Shown piece by piece: positions 10,602 to 19,747 of a stretch of DNA of 64,000 nucleotides. Source of the DNA: Streptomyces sp. NBC_01485 (GTDB lineage: Bacteria > Actinomycetota > Actinomycetes > Streptomycetales > Streptomycetaceae); the NCBI RefSeq assembly GCF_036227125.1, contig NZ_CP109435.1, positions 6,882,001 through 6,946,000 of the forward strand, read 5' to 3'. Both the position numbers and the translations under genes were made by a program. The notes beneath the pieces are model-generated. The model worked only from the letters and a program-made list of their open reading frames with translations, was not told the DNA's origin and ran no database searches. Position 1 is the first letter of the stretch; every line of letters starts with the position of its first letter.

Positions 10602-13600
10602 ATGGCGGGACGGGGCCCGCGGACCGGCGGCGGCCACCGCGCACACACCGAACCCACGGGCGCTTCCACACACGTCTCCACTGGAGCATCCACAGGCGTG
10701 TCCACGGGAGCTGCCTCCGGCCCTGCCCCCGTCCCCTCCGCAGACGCTTCGCTCGTCCGCGTCCGGGACCTCGCCGGGCGCCCCCGCGGCACCGGCTTCG
10801 TCGCCGACCACCACGGCACGGTGATCACCAGTCACGAGGCCGTCGACGGCCTGTCCCGGCTCGTCCTGCACGCCGCGGACGACAGCAGTTGCGTGGTGAG
10901 CGCCGACGCGGTGACCCCTCTCCCGGAGCTGGACCTGGCCATCGTTCGCACCGAGGGCCTCGGCGTGGAACCCCTGCCGGTGACCGTGCGGGAGGGCGTC
11001 GAGCCCGGCAGGTACGTCCGGCTGGCCGCCGGCTGCTGGCGCGAGGCGCGGGCGCTGGCCGAGACGCCGGTGACGTACACGGCCGGCGACCGTTGTCATC
11101 TCCTCGGCGGTGCCCTGGAGTTGGCGATCGGCACGGCGGGGCGGGACGCGCTGCGGCCGGGTGGCGGCGCGGCCGGCGGGCCGGTCCTCGACGCCGAGAC
11201 GGGCACCGTCGTCGCCGTCCTCGGCACGGCGCTCCGGTCCGACCACCGCGACACCGGCTTCGCGGTGCTGCTCCGTCCGCGCACCCGGGTTGCGGACGAG
11301 ACCGACGCGACCGCGGGGGGCGGTGGGGCGTCAGAGGTGGGGGTGGGGGCTTCGGCGTCGGCTCCGGGCGGCGGCCCCCTCGCCGAGCTGCTCGCCCGCA
11401 ACGCGGCGACCGTCCCCGCGTACGGGGCCGACCTCAACCTGGCGGGCGTCCTGGAACTCACGGCCACGTCGGTCGGCTCGGACGGGCCGCCCGGTGCGTT
11501 GTCCGGCGCGCTGTCCGGGGACCTCGGCCGCACCGGAGCCGGTTCCCGGGCCGTCCCACCGGAACCGGTCGAACGGGCGCTGCCGGCAAGGGAGTTCGCC
11601 GGGTTCGCGACGAGCCCGGCGGCCGTCCTCGGCCTCGTCGGCACACCGGGCAGCGGCCGTACGACGGAACTCGCGGCCCTCGCCGCCCGCCGCAACCGGG
11701 GCGCGCGGCCGGCCCCCACCCTGTGGCTGCGCGGCGCCGACCTGAGCGACGAGGACGACTCACTCGCCGACGCGGCCCGCCGCACCCTGACCCGGGCGGC
11801 GCGCATCGTGGCGGCTTCGGGATCGGGATCGGGATCGGGGCCGGTATCGGCTGCGGCTTCGGGGCGAGCAGAGGGTTCTGCCTGGGTCGGGCCTGCCGAC
11901 CCCGCCGTTCTCGGGGACGTCACCCCCGAGCGGCTCGCCCGTTTCGCGCGGGCCGTCGGGCGGCCCCTGCTGCTCGTGCTCGACGGTCCCGAGGAGATGC
12001 CCCCGGTCCTCGCGCACCGGCTCGCCGAGTGGACCGAGGGCACGGCTGACTGGCTGCGGGAGACGGGGGCGCGGCTGGTGGTGGCGTGCCGGGGGGAGTA
12101 CTGGGAGCGGGCGGGCGCGGAGTTCCCGCCGGAGATGCTGTACGGCGTCGCGGCGGCCGGGGACCCGCTCCCGCCCTGCGTCCGCCTCGGCGACCTCACC
12201 CCCGACGAGGCGCGCGAGGCCCGCGCCCGCTACGGCCTCCCCGAGGACGCGCTCGCCGCCCCCGACGCCCGGCACCCGCTCACCCTCCGCCTCCTCTCGG
12301 AGATCCGCGCCGCCCTCCCCGGCCCGCCGGCCCAGGACCCCGTCGACCGGGACGACGTCCTCGCCGCTCACCTCGACCTGATGTGCCTGCGCATCGCGGT
12401 CCGCCTCGCCGCCGAGAACGGGCTGCGCGGCACGGCCGTACGACGCCTCGCGGCGAAGGTCTCCGGGCAGGTGCACGAAGCCGCCCGCCGCAGTCTCGGG
12501 CCGGGACAGGGCGAGCTGGACCGGGCGTCGTTCGAGGCGGTGTTCCCCTGGGGACCCGCGCCCGCCCGGCTCGGCGGCGGCACCGGCTGGGCGTCCGCCG
12601 TCCTCACCGAGGGCCTCCTCGTGCCCGCCGGCACCGGCTACCGCTTCGCCCACGAGGAACTCGCCGACTGGATCCAGGGCGTCCACCTCGACCTGGACGA
12701 GGCCCTGCGCGCCCTGGTCCACCGCCGCCGCATCCCGGAGGAGGGCGGCCACCGGCTGCCCGTCCCGCACCACCGCATCGGCCCCGTCGTCCAGGCCCTG
12801 CTGCTGGTCGCCCGGCAACAGGGAGCACACCAACTCGCCGCCCGGCTGCGGGAGTTGACCCATGCCCTGGAAGCCGACCCGGACTCGTGGTGGGCCGCCC
12901 GACTGCTCACCGAGACCCTCTCGCGGCTCCCCGACGCGACGCCGTACACGGGCGTCCTGCGCCTGCTGGCGGACCGCATCGGCGCGGGCATGGAGACGGG
13001 GGTGGGGATGGGCGAGGGGATGGGCGAGGGGATGGAGATGGTTGAAGGGATGGGGGCGGGGATGGGTGCGGGTGCCGGAGAGGGCAGTCGGGGTGCGGAG
13101 TTCGGGCCCTCCTTCTGGACGGAGCTCGCGCTTCCGCCCGACGCCCGGCTCGACCTCCTGCGCCGTCTGGTCCTCGCCGACGGCGCCCCGCACGACGCGG
13201 ACCCGCCCCGCTACCTCGACGCCGTGGCCCGGCTCCTCGCCGTCGACCCCGTCGCCGTACAGCCGTACCTCACGCACTGGTTCGACGACGAGCGGCCGTT
13301 GCCCGCGACGCCGCACGCCACCGTGGCGACGGCCGCGCAGGCGCTGCTGCACACCCACCGGCAACGGGCGCCGGACGACCTCACGGAGGTCCTCGTCGAC
13401 TGCGCGCACCACCGTGCCGACGAGCTGCTCGGCGTGCTGGCGGAGGAGGAGCCGTCCGCGCTGTGCCGGGCCGTCGACCGGTGGGCGCACGACGAGCGGC
13501 CGGCCCGGCGGGCCGCGGCGGTGACGTACGGACTGCGCGTCGCCCCGCACGCGACGACCGAAGCCGACCGCCGACTGCTGCGCGATGCGGCCCTCGCCCT

Positions 13601-14414
13601 GCTCACCCGCCCCTCCGACCACACCCTGCACAGCGGTGCGCTCGCCCTCCTCGTCCGGGACCCCGAGACCCGGCCCCGGCATCTCCCGCAGGCGCTGCGA
13701 CGGTTCGCGGCGGGCGACGAGCACCTGCCGCCGAGCGCGTTGCTCGCCGCCCTGGGCACCCACCCCGAGCCGGTCCTGGACGCCTTCCGGGCGCGGCTGT
13801 GCGGCGGTCCCGACCGCGCCGAAGCGGGCAGGATCCTGCGCGCGCTCGCCGACGTCACCACGCCCGCGCTGGCCCACCGGGTCGCCGTCCTCGTCCGGGA
13901 GGCGCTGGAGCGGCGGCCGGAGACCGCCGGGCACGTGGCCGCGTACGTCGACCGGCGCCTCGACCACGGCCCGTCCGCCCGTCCCGTCCTTCTCCCGCTG
14001 GTCACGGGCCTGTTGGAGGCCGGTGGCCCGGAGCAGGTACGGGCCGCGCTGGCCGGCGTACTGGCCGCGCCCGGCACCCCGGACTCACGTCCGCTGCGTC
14101 GCGAACTCCTTGAACTCCTCCTCGCGCACGAACACACCCCCGCCGTCCTGGACGCCGTCCTGTACGGGGCCGCCGGGCGCACCGGCGACGACCTGCGCGA
14201 CCTCGTCCACCGCACCGGCCTGCTCCTCGTCCGCACCCCGGACGGCGCGACCCGCTTCGACCGCGGGCTGGTCGACCTGGGGCGACATGTGCCGGGCTTC
14301 GCCGCGCAGGTGGTGCACTGGCTCACGGACGCGCCGGGGGAGTGGGCCGGGGTGGTCGGCCCCAGCACCCGCCGGATGATCGAGAACCTGGCGGGGGTGC
14401 GGGTGCCGGCCTGA
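10602..14414 (+). CDS. 1270-aa trypsin-like plus P-loop (NACHT/STAND-like) protein with altered catalytic residues
   Basis: A 1270-residue cytoplasmic protein with no signal peptide. Residues 50-225 resemble a trypsin/HtrA-type fold: GTGFVADHHGTVITSHEAVDG supplies His78 and LDLAIV supplies Asp111, but the serine motif GxSGGP reads GAAGGPV, so the nucleophile is Ala191. Residues 325-700 resemble a P-loop NTPase: GTPGSGRTT (347-355), where the usual Walker A Lys is Arg353, and LLLVLDGPEE as Walker B (Asp461). The rest is Ala/Leu/Arg-rich helical repeat-like sequence, interrupted near residues 785-830 by a Gly/Met/Glu low-complexity run (GEGMGEGMEM). The architecture recalls STAND-type sensor proteins with a protease-like head. 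It sits alone between truB and ribF. Function unknown. Confidence 0.7.
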   Translation: MAGRGPRTGGGHRAHTEPTGASTHVSTGASTGVSTGAASGPAPVPSADASLVRVRDLAGRPRGTGFVADHHGTVITSHEAVDGLSRLVLHAADDSSCVVSADAVTPLPELDLAIVRTEGLGVEPLPVTVREGVEPGRYVRLAAGCWREARALAETPVTYTAGDRCHLLGGALELAIGTAGRDALRPGGGAAGGPVLDAETGTVVAVLGTALRSDHRDTGFAVLLRPRTRVADETDATAGGGGASEVGVGASASAPGGGPLAELLARNAATVPAYGADLNLAGVLELTATSVGSDGPPGALSGALSGDLGRTGAGSRAVPPEPVERALPAREFAGFATSPAAVLGLVGTPGSGRTTELAALAARRNRGARPAPTLWLRGADLSDEDDSLADAARRTLTRAARIVAASGSGSGSGPVSAAASGRAEGSAWVGPADPAVLGDVTPERLARFARAVGRPLLLVLDGPEEMPPVLAHRLAEWTEGTADWLRETGARLVVACRGEYWERAGAEFPPEMLYGVAAAGDPLPPCVRLGDLTPDEAREARARYGLPEDALAAPDARHPLTLRLLSEIRAALPGPPAQDPVDRDDVLAAHLDLMCLRIAVRLAAENGLRGTAVRRLAAKVSGQVHEAARRSLGPGQGELDRASFEAVFPWGPAPARLGGGTGWASAVLTEGLLVPAGTGYRFAHEELADWIQGVHLDLDEALRALVHRRRIPEEGGHRLPVPHHRIGPVVQALLLVARQQGAHQLAARLRELTHALEADPDSWWAARLLTETLSRLPDATPYTGVLRLLADRIGAGMETGVGMGEGMGEGMEMVEGMGAGMGAGAGEGSRGAEFGPSFWTELALPPDARLDLLRRLVLADGAPHDADPPRYLDAVARLLAVDPVAVQPYLTHWFDDERPLPATPHATVATAAQALLHTHRQRAPDDLTEVLVDCAHHRADELLGVLAEEEPSALCRAVDRWAHDERPARRAAAVTYGLRVAPHATTEADRRLLRDAALALLTRPSDHTLHSGALALLVRDPETRPRHLPQALRRFAAGDEHLPPSALLAALGTHPEPVLDAFRARLCGGPDRAEAGRILRALADVTTPALAHRVAVLVREALERRPETAGHVAAYVDRRLDHGPSARPVLLPLVTGLLEAGGPEQVRAALAGVLAAPGTPDSRPLRRELLELLLAHEHTPAVLDAVLYGAAGRTGDDLRDLVHRTGLLLVRTPDGATRFDRGLVDLGRHVPGFAAQVVHWLTDAPGEWAGVVGPSTRRMIENLAGVRVPA

Positions 14415-14444
14415 GACGCGCACGGACGCGCCGGCTCGTCGGGG

Positions 14445-14526
14445 TCGACTTACGTGGCTCGACTTACGTGGGTCGGCTCACTTGGTCGACCTACGTGGGG
14501 TGACATACGTGGGTCGACTCACAGCC
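14445..14526. repeat. Degenerate 13-15-bp tandem repeats upstream of ribF
   Basis: About six diverged copies of tcgacttacgtggg stand head to tail in the spacer before ribF. The first two (14445-14458 and 14459-14472) are nearly identical and later copies drift. Unit length varies, so it is not coding. The role is unknown: it may be slipped-strand expansion, or binding sites near the ribF promoter. Confidence 0.7.
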
Positions 14527-14623
14527 TTGATGCCGATGCGGGCCGGGGGCACCCGGCATGGCACTCTTAGACCTGCGTAAGAGGCAATGAAAGATACGGA
14601 CACGGGTTCGAGGAGCGGTCACA

Positions 14624-15571
14624 GTGCAGCGCTGGCGTGGCTTGGAGGACATCCCCGAGGACTGGGGACGCAGCGTCGTCACCATCGGTTCTTACGACGG
14701 GGTCCACCGCGGGCACCAGCTGATCATCCGGCACGCCGTGGAGCGCGCCCGTGAACTCGGTGTTCCCTCCGTCATCGTCACCTTCGACCCGCACCCCAGC
14801 GAGGTCGTCCGCCCCGGCAGCCACCCGCCGCTGCTCGCCCCGCACCACCGCCGCGCCGAACTCATGGCCGAACTGGGCGTGGACGCGCTGCTGATCCTCC
14901 CCTTCACGGCCGAGTTCTCGAAGCTGTCCCCGGCGGACTTCGTGGTCAAGGTCCTGGTCGACAAGCTGCACGCCAAGGCGGTCGTCGAGGGCCCGAACTT
15001 CCGCTTCGGCCACAAGGCGGCGGGCAACGTCGAGGTCCTCGCCGAACAGGGCAAGGTCTACGACTTCGAGGTCGAGGTCGTCGACCTGGTGCTGTGCGGT
15101 GAGGCGGGCGGCGGCCGGCCGTTCTCCTCGACCCTGACCCGGGGACTGGTCGCCGAGGGCGACGTCGAGGGCGCGGCGGAGATCCTCGGCCGCCCGCACC
15201 GGGTGGAGGGAATCGTGGTGCGCGGGGCGCAGCGGGGGCGTGAACTCGGCTTCCCGACCGCCAACGTCGAGACGCTGCCGCACACCGCGATCCCGGCGGA
15301 CGGCGTCTACGCGGGCTGGCTGCACGTCAACGGCGAGGCGATGCCGGCCGCGATCTCCGTCGGCACGAACCCGCAGTTCGACGGCACCGAGCGCACGGTG
15401 GAGGCGTACGCCATCGACCGCGTCGGCCTCGACCTCTACGGCCTGCACGTCGCCGTCGACTTCCTCGCCTTCGTGCGCGGCCAGGCGAAGTTCGACTCGC
15501 TGGACGGGCTGCTGGTGCAGATGGCGGAGGACGTGAAGCGCTGCCGGGAGTTGGTGGCGGCGGCGCAGTGA
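14624..15571 (+). CDS. ribF: Bifunctional riboflavin kinase / FAD synthetase
   Basis: A 315-residue cytoplasmic enzyme that phosphorylates riboflavin to FMN and adenylylates FMN to FAD. The N-terminal FAD synthetase half has the nucleotidyltransferase motif GSYDGVHRGHQLII (HxGH type) and RFGHKAAGN; the C-terminal riboflavin kinase half has RGRELGFPTANVE and VGTNPQFDGTERTVEAYAID. The start is GTG at 14624 after gaggagcgg. Its final bases resemble the 16-bp tandem repeat that follows, so the stop codon lies in a diverged repeat copy. A strong terminator follows. Confidence 0.95.
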   Translation: MQRWRGLEDIPEDWGRSVVTIGSYDGVHRGHQLIIRHAVERARELGVPSVIVTFDPHPSEVVRPGSHPPLLAPHHRRAELMAELGVDALLILPFTAEFSKLSPADFVVKVLVDKLHAKAVVEGPNFRFGHKAAGNVEVLAEQGKVYDFEVEVVDLVLCGEAGGGRPFSSTLTRGLVAEGDVEGAAEILGRPHRVEGIVVRGAQRGRELGFPTANVETLPHTAIPADGVYAGWLHVNGEAMPAAISVGTNPQFDGTERTVEAYAIDRVGLDLYGLHVAVDFLAFVRGQAKFDSLDGLLVQMAEDVKRCRELVAAAQ

Positions 15572-15585
15572 CGCGATAGCGCGGC

Positions 15586-15645
15586 AGCGCAGTAACGCGG
15601 TAGCGCAGTAACGCGGTAGCGCAGTAACGCGGTAGCGCAGTAACG
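15586..15645. repeat. 16-bp tandem repeat (3.75 copies) after ribF
   Basis: The unit AGCGCAGTAACGCGGT is repeated exactly at 15586, 15602 and 15618, with a fourth copy truncated at 15645. A diverged copy precedes it and overlaps the ribF stop. There are no spacers, so it is not CRISPR. The length would be expected to vary between strains. Confidence 0.9.
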
Positions 15646-15650
15646 ACGGA

Positions 15651-15684
15651 AGGGCGGCCGGTGTCCTGGGACGCCGGCCGCCCT
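15651..15684. terminator. Bidirectional terminator between ribF and the EspI-like gene
   Basis: A stem of about 15 bp (15651-15665 with 15670-15684, one T-G wobble) with a 4-base loop is followed by cgtttt. It lies between the convergent ribF and MinD/EspI-like genes and should end transcription from both sides. Confidence 0.9.
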
Positions 15685-15702
15685 TCGTTTTGCCCTTAGG
15701 GG

Positions 15703-18700
15703 TTACTGCTGGGGAGGCTGGGGCTGGGGTTGGGGCTGGGGCGCCTGAGGGTGCTGCGGGTAGCCGTAACCGGCCGGGGGATACCCGGGGTGCGGCTGCT
15801 GTGGCTGTTGCGGCTGCTGGGGGTAGGGCTGACCGGGGTGTTGAGGGTACGGCTGGGCCGGGGGCTGCTGTCCCTGCGGGGGGTACGGCTGGCCGGGCTG
15901 GGGTGCCTGGGGCTGCTGAGGGTACGGCTGTCCCGGCATCGGTTGCCCGGGCACGTGCTGGCCAGGAACCGGCTGTCCGGGCATGGGCTGTCCGGGCATC
16001 TGCTGGCCCGGCATGGGCGGGGCGGCGACCGGCGGCGGGTTGCCGTCGCTGGTCCACAGCCCCTGGCGCTGCTGGTGGCGGATGAAGTCCTCCGCGACCA
16101 TCGCCGTGAGGTTGAAGTACGCCTCCCGTACCTTCGGCCGCATCATGTCGAGGTCGACCTCGGCGCCGGCGGCCAGGTGCTCGTCGAACGGTACGACGAC
16201 GACACCACGGCAGCGGGTCTCGAAGTGCGACACGATGTCGTCGACCTTGATCATCTTGCCGGTCTCGCGCACCCCGGAGATGACGGTGATGGACCGTGAG
16301 ACGAGCTCGGCGTACCCGTGCGCGGACAGCCAGTCCAGCGTCGTACTGGCGCTGCTCGCACCGTCCACGGACGGCGTGGAGATGATGATGAGCTGGTCGG
16401 CGAGGTCGAGCACACCGCGCATGGCGCTGTAGAGAAGACCGGTGCCGGAGTCGGTGAGGATGATCGGGTACTGGTTGCCCAGCACGTCGATGGCCCGCCG
16501 GTAGTCCTCGTCGTTGAAGGCCGTGGAGACGGCCGGGTCGACGTCGTTGGCGATGATCTCCAGCCCCGACGGCGCCTGGGACGTGAACCGCCGGATGTCC
16601 ATGTACGAGTTGAGGTACGGGATCGCCTGGACGAGGTCACGGATCGTCGCCCCGGTCTCCCGGCGCACCCGGCGGCCGAGCGTGCCGGCGTCCGGGTTGG
16701 CGTCGATCGCGAGGATCTTGTCCTGGCGCTCGGTGGCGAGGGTGGAACCGAGCGCGGTGGTCGTCGTGGTCTTGCCGACACCGCCCTTGAGACTGATGAC
16801 CGCGATCCGGTAGCAGGACAGCACGGGGGTGCGGATGAGCTCCAACTTCCGCTGCCGCTCGGCCTCTTCCTTCTTCCCACCCAGCTTGAAACGGGACGAC
16901 GCGGCGGACGGCCGCCCGCTCTTCGCCTTCTGCTTCTTGTTGTTCAGCAGCCGGTCGGAGGACAGCTCCACGGCGGCCGTGTAACCCAACGGCGCCATAC
17001 CGGGGTTGACCGGCTGCCGCTGATCATGCTGAATCGGCTGCGGCCAAGCGGCCCCGGCGCGGGGGTCGACGGGTTGCTGGGGGATCTGCGGGACGTGGGA
17101 TGCGTCGGGGGTGGGGGCGGTGCCGGGGGCCGGGGCAGGGGTGGCGACGGGTTCCTGCGGGGCATGTGGTGCTGGCTGCTGCGCCTGCGGGAACTGCCCG
17201 GGGAAACCCTGAGGGGCACCTTGAGGGAACCCCTGAGCAGCGGCGCCCGGCGCCTGGCCGTCCGGCTGCTGTGGGATACCGGGGTGCGGGAAGCCGGGGT
17301 GCGGTTGGGGGTTGTGGGGGGCCTGCGGGGCGTGCGGGGCCTGCTGGCCCTGGGGAGGCTGGGCTTGGGTCTGGGGGTGGGGCTGCGGTGCCGGGGGTTG
17401 GGGGAAGCCGTAGCCGCTGGGGGCGGGCGGTGGAGCGGGGACCGGGCCGTCACCGGGGTACGGGAAGCCGTAGCCGCCGGGGGTGTTGGGTGCGGGGGCC
17501 GGGGGCTGGGGGAAGCCGTAGCCGCTGGGGGCGGGTGGTGGGGTGGGGGCCGGGGCGTCACCGGGGTACGGGAAGCCGTAGCCGCCGGGGGTGTTGGGTG
17601 CGGGGGCCGGGGGCTGGGGGAACCCGTAGCCGCCGGGTGCGTGGGTGTCGGTGGGGGGTTGGGGGGCTGGGGGTGCCGGTTGCGGGGCGGCGGGGGGAGT
17701 CGCCGGGGCGGCGTGCTGTTGGGGGAAGCCGTAGCCGCTGGGGGCGGGTGGTGGGGTGGGGGCCGGGGCGTCACCGGGGTGCGGGAAGCCGTAGCTCGGC
17801 TGCGGGGCAGGCTGCTGCTGCGCCGCGGGCGCGGGAACCGGGGGCTGCGGGAAGCCGTAGCCGGGCTGCGGCGCGGGCAGGTTCCAGCCGTCCTGCGCGG
17901 GCGGGGGTGCCTGCGGTTGGACGGGCGGCTGCGGAGCAGGCGCGGGCGGCCCCGCATCGGCCGGCTGCGGCTGCGGCTGTGCCGGCCACTGGGCCGCCGG
18001 TGAGGGCACCGCGGGCTGGTACGACGGCGGCAGCGGAGGCATCTCGCTCTGCGGGGCAGGCGGGGGAGTCCAGGCGGGCGGTGCGGTGGGGACGGCGTCC
18101 TGGGGCACGTGGGGCACGCTGTCCTGCGGCTCGACGGCGTCCGCGGGGATGGCGTCCGAAGGTTCGCCGACGGCGGTGTCTTCAGGTGCGGATGCGGATG
18201 CGGGCGCTGGTGCTGGTGCTGGTACTACGTCCGTCACGGCATCGGAGTCTGGAACCGCAATCTCCTCGTCCACGGCAGTCTCGGAGACGGCCTCCCCGAC
18301 CTCCGCCTCGGGAGCGGTGTCGCCTTCGAAGGACGTAGCGTCGGCACCGGTGTTGACGTCGGCGTCCGTGGCCGCCGCGACGGCTTCGCTTCCGTCCGAT
18401 ACATCCGAACCGGCAGTCGTCTCCACGCCCTCCGTGGGCAGAGAGGCCTCGGGCGTGGGCGCCACGGCGTCGGCGGCAGCCGCCTCGGCACCCTCGGGCT
18501 CGGGCTGCACCGCGGCGGCATGCTCCGCGATCTCCCGCTTGAGGGCGGCCGCGGAGAAGCGCATGGTGGCGTCGCTCTCCAGGTCCCCGTTACCGGAACC
18601 GCTGTCCTCGGCTTCCTGGGAAGGGGCTGCGGCCGCCCACGGCGCCTCGGACTGCTGCTGCTGTTGTTGTGGTGGCTGAGGGTGCGGCTCGAACCCGCTC

Positions 18701-19371
18701 CCCGCCGGAAGGCCGGGCACCGCGACGGGAGGCCCGACCGGAGCAGCCGGCACGCCCGGACTGACCGGCACGTCCGGAGCAGGCGGCGCGACCGGCACGA
18801 ACGGCCCCTCAGGCGCTGGCGCAGACTCAGGCGGCGCGGCCGGAACGACTGGCGCTTCCGGCGCGGGCGGGTCGACCGGTACCTCTGGAGCAACCGGCGC
18901 GGCCGGCGCGGCCGGAACAACTGGCACACCTGGTGCGGGCGGCGCGACCGGAACCCCCGGAGTGACTGGCATCCCCGGCGCAGGCGGAGCAACCGGCGCA
19001 CCCGGCGCAGGCGGAGCGACAGGCACTCCCAGAGCGGGCGGCGCAGGCGGCGCGACAGGCGCAAACGGCAACCCCGGCCCAGGCGGAGCGACCGGCACAG
19101 CCGGAGTAACCGGCGCACCAGGGCGGCCCACCCCGGCTCCACCGACCCCCGTGTCACGGAGTCCCGTGTCCCCGAGGCCCGCTCCACCGACCCCCGCGCC
19201 GCCGACCCCCGGTCCCTGCGCCGCCCCGCCGCCCGTGTTCTGCGTGTACCAAGCCGGCGGCGCGTAGTCGATGGTGAACTCGCCCGTCGCCTCGACGGCC
19301 GTCTCCGCGTCGGGCTGGTCATCGCCGGGTGTGGCCCAGCCCCCGCGGATCCCGTCCCGATCGCTGCTCAC
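15703..19371 (-). CDS. EspI-like T7SS protein: Pro-rich region plus MinD/ParA ATPase
   Basis: A 1222-residue protein. Residues 1 to about 790 are an extremely Pro/Ala/Gln-rich, disordered region with repeated GYGFPQPP and GYGFPYPGD blocks; a basic patch (NNKKQKAKSGRPS) follows. Then comes a MinD/ParA-like ATPase of about 260 residues with deviant Walker A SLKGGVGKTTTTT and LAIDANPDAGTLGRR. The last 120 residues are Pro/Gln/Gly repeats (MPGQPMPGQP). This architecture matches EspI and related proteins of ESX loci, which bind the secretion ATPase or regulate secretion with ATP level. The GTG start has a near-perfect aggagg 4 bases before it. It is read away from the rest of the locus. Confidence 0.85.
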   Translation of the reverse strand: MSSDRDGIRGGWATPGDDQPDAETAVEATGEFTIDYAPPAWYTQNTGGGAAQGPGVGGAGVGGAGLGDTGLRDTGVGGAGVGRPGAPVTPAVPVAPPGPGLPFAPVAPPAPPALGVPVAPPAPGAPVAPPAPGMPVTPGVPVAPPAPGVPVVPAAPAAPVAPEVPVDPPAPEAPVVPAAPPESAPAPEGPFVPVAPPAPDVPVSPGVPAAPVGPPVAVPGLPAGSGFEPHPQPPQQQQQQSEAPWAAAAPSQEAEDSGSGNGDLESDATMRFSAAALKREIAEHAAAVQPEPEGAEAAAADAVAPTPEASLPTEGVETTAGSDVSDGSEAVAAATDADVNTGADATSFEGDTAPEAEVGEAVSETAVDEEIAVPDSDAVTDVVPAPAPAPASASAPEDTAVGEPSDAIPADAVEPQDSVPHVPQDAVPTAPPAWTPPPAPQSEMPPLPPSYQPAVPSPAAQWPAQPQPQPADAGPPAPAPQPPVQPQAPPPAQDGWNLPAPQPGYGFPQPPVPAPAAQQQPAPQPSYGFPHPGDAPAPTPPPAPSGYGFPQQHAAPATPPAAPQPAPPAPQPPTDTHAPGGYGFPQPPAPAPNTPGGYGFPYPGDAPAPTPPPAPSGYGFPQPPAPAPNTPGGYGFPYPGDGPVPAPPPAPSGYGFPQPPAPQPHPQTQAQPPQGQQAPHAPQAPHNPQPHPGFPHPGIPQQPDGQAPGAAAQGFPQGAPQGFPGQFPQAQQPAPHAPQEPVATPAPAPGTAPTPDASHVPQIPQQPVDPRAGAAWPQPIQHDQRQPVNPGMAPLGYTAAVELSSDRLLNNKKQKAKSGRPSAASSRFKLGGKKEEAERQRKLELIRTPVLSCYRIAVISLKGGVGKTTTTTALGSTLATERQDKILAIDANPDAGTLGRRVRRETGATIRDLVQAIPYLNSYMDIRRFTSQAPSGLEIIANDVDPAVSTAFNDEDYRRAIDVLGNQYPIILTDSGTGLLYSAMRGVLDLADQLIIISTPSVDGASSASTTLDWLSAHGYAELVSRSITVISGVRETGKMIKVDDIVSHFETRCRGVVVVPFDEHLAAGAEVDLDMMRPKVREAYFNLTAMVAEDFIRHQQRQGLWTSDGNPPPVAAPPMPGQQMPGQPMPGQPVPGQHVPGQPMPGQPYPQQPQAPQPGQPYPPQGQQPPAQPYPQHPGQPYPQQPQQPQQPHPGYPPAGYGYPQHPQAPQPQPQPQPPQQ
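17411..17626. repeat. 108-bp in-frame tandem repeat in the EspI-like gene
   Basis: Two near-identical 108-bp units (17411-17518 and 17519-17626) and partial flanking copies encode a 36-residue block made of GYGFPQPPAPAP and GYGFPYPGDAPA segments. The period is a multiple of three, so expansion keeps the frame. It lies in the disordered N-terminal region. Confidence 0.85.
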
Positions 19372-19747
19372 AATTCCTCCTGGTGTGGTCGAGCACCCTC
19401 ATGCCGTGCCGTGGCGACCATTTGCTTGTCCTGCTTTTCCTGCGTGTCTTGTTTGTCACCCGAAGGGGTTTCGAGGCCGTCTGACGTCGTCCGATACGGC
19501 CCTCCCCGCGGAGACGCCGACGCCCACCCACTGGATTCCGGCATCGCGCCCCGTACCAGCCTAATCATCGGACGGCCCACCTCGGCAGGCCCGCCCACCC
19601 CTCAGCGCCAGTCCACCACGTCAGGCACTCCGAAGGCACTCCGAGAAAGAGCGGCGCACGCACTCCGGGCCACACGATAAAGCGGCCATAGTTGCTCAAG
19701 TGCCGCACAGGCGAAGGGAGAAGCCGGCTCAGCCGGCTTCAGCCGCT
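19372..19747. other. Intergenic region upstream of the EspI-like gene
   Basis: No gene is supported. On the minus strand this is the 5' region of the EspI-like gene: an aggaggaa ribosome-binding site lies at about 19376-19383, and an A-rich segment (gaaaagcaggacaagcaaatgg, minus strand, about 19418-19440) precedes it. At 19721-19739 an inverted repeat AAGCCGG/CCGGCTT lies just beyond the stop of the minus-strand gene at 19748 and could be its terminator. No clear promoter was recognised. Confidence 0.5.

Noticed and set aside
15586..15645. Possible CRISPR array
   Set aside because: The copies abut with no spacers and the unit is only 16 bp; it is a simple tandem repeat.
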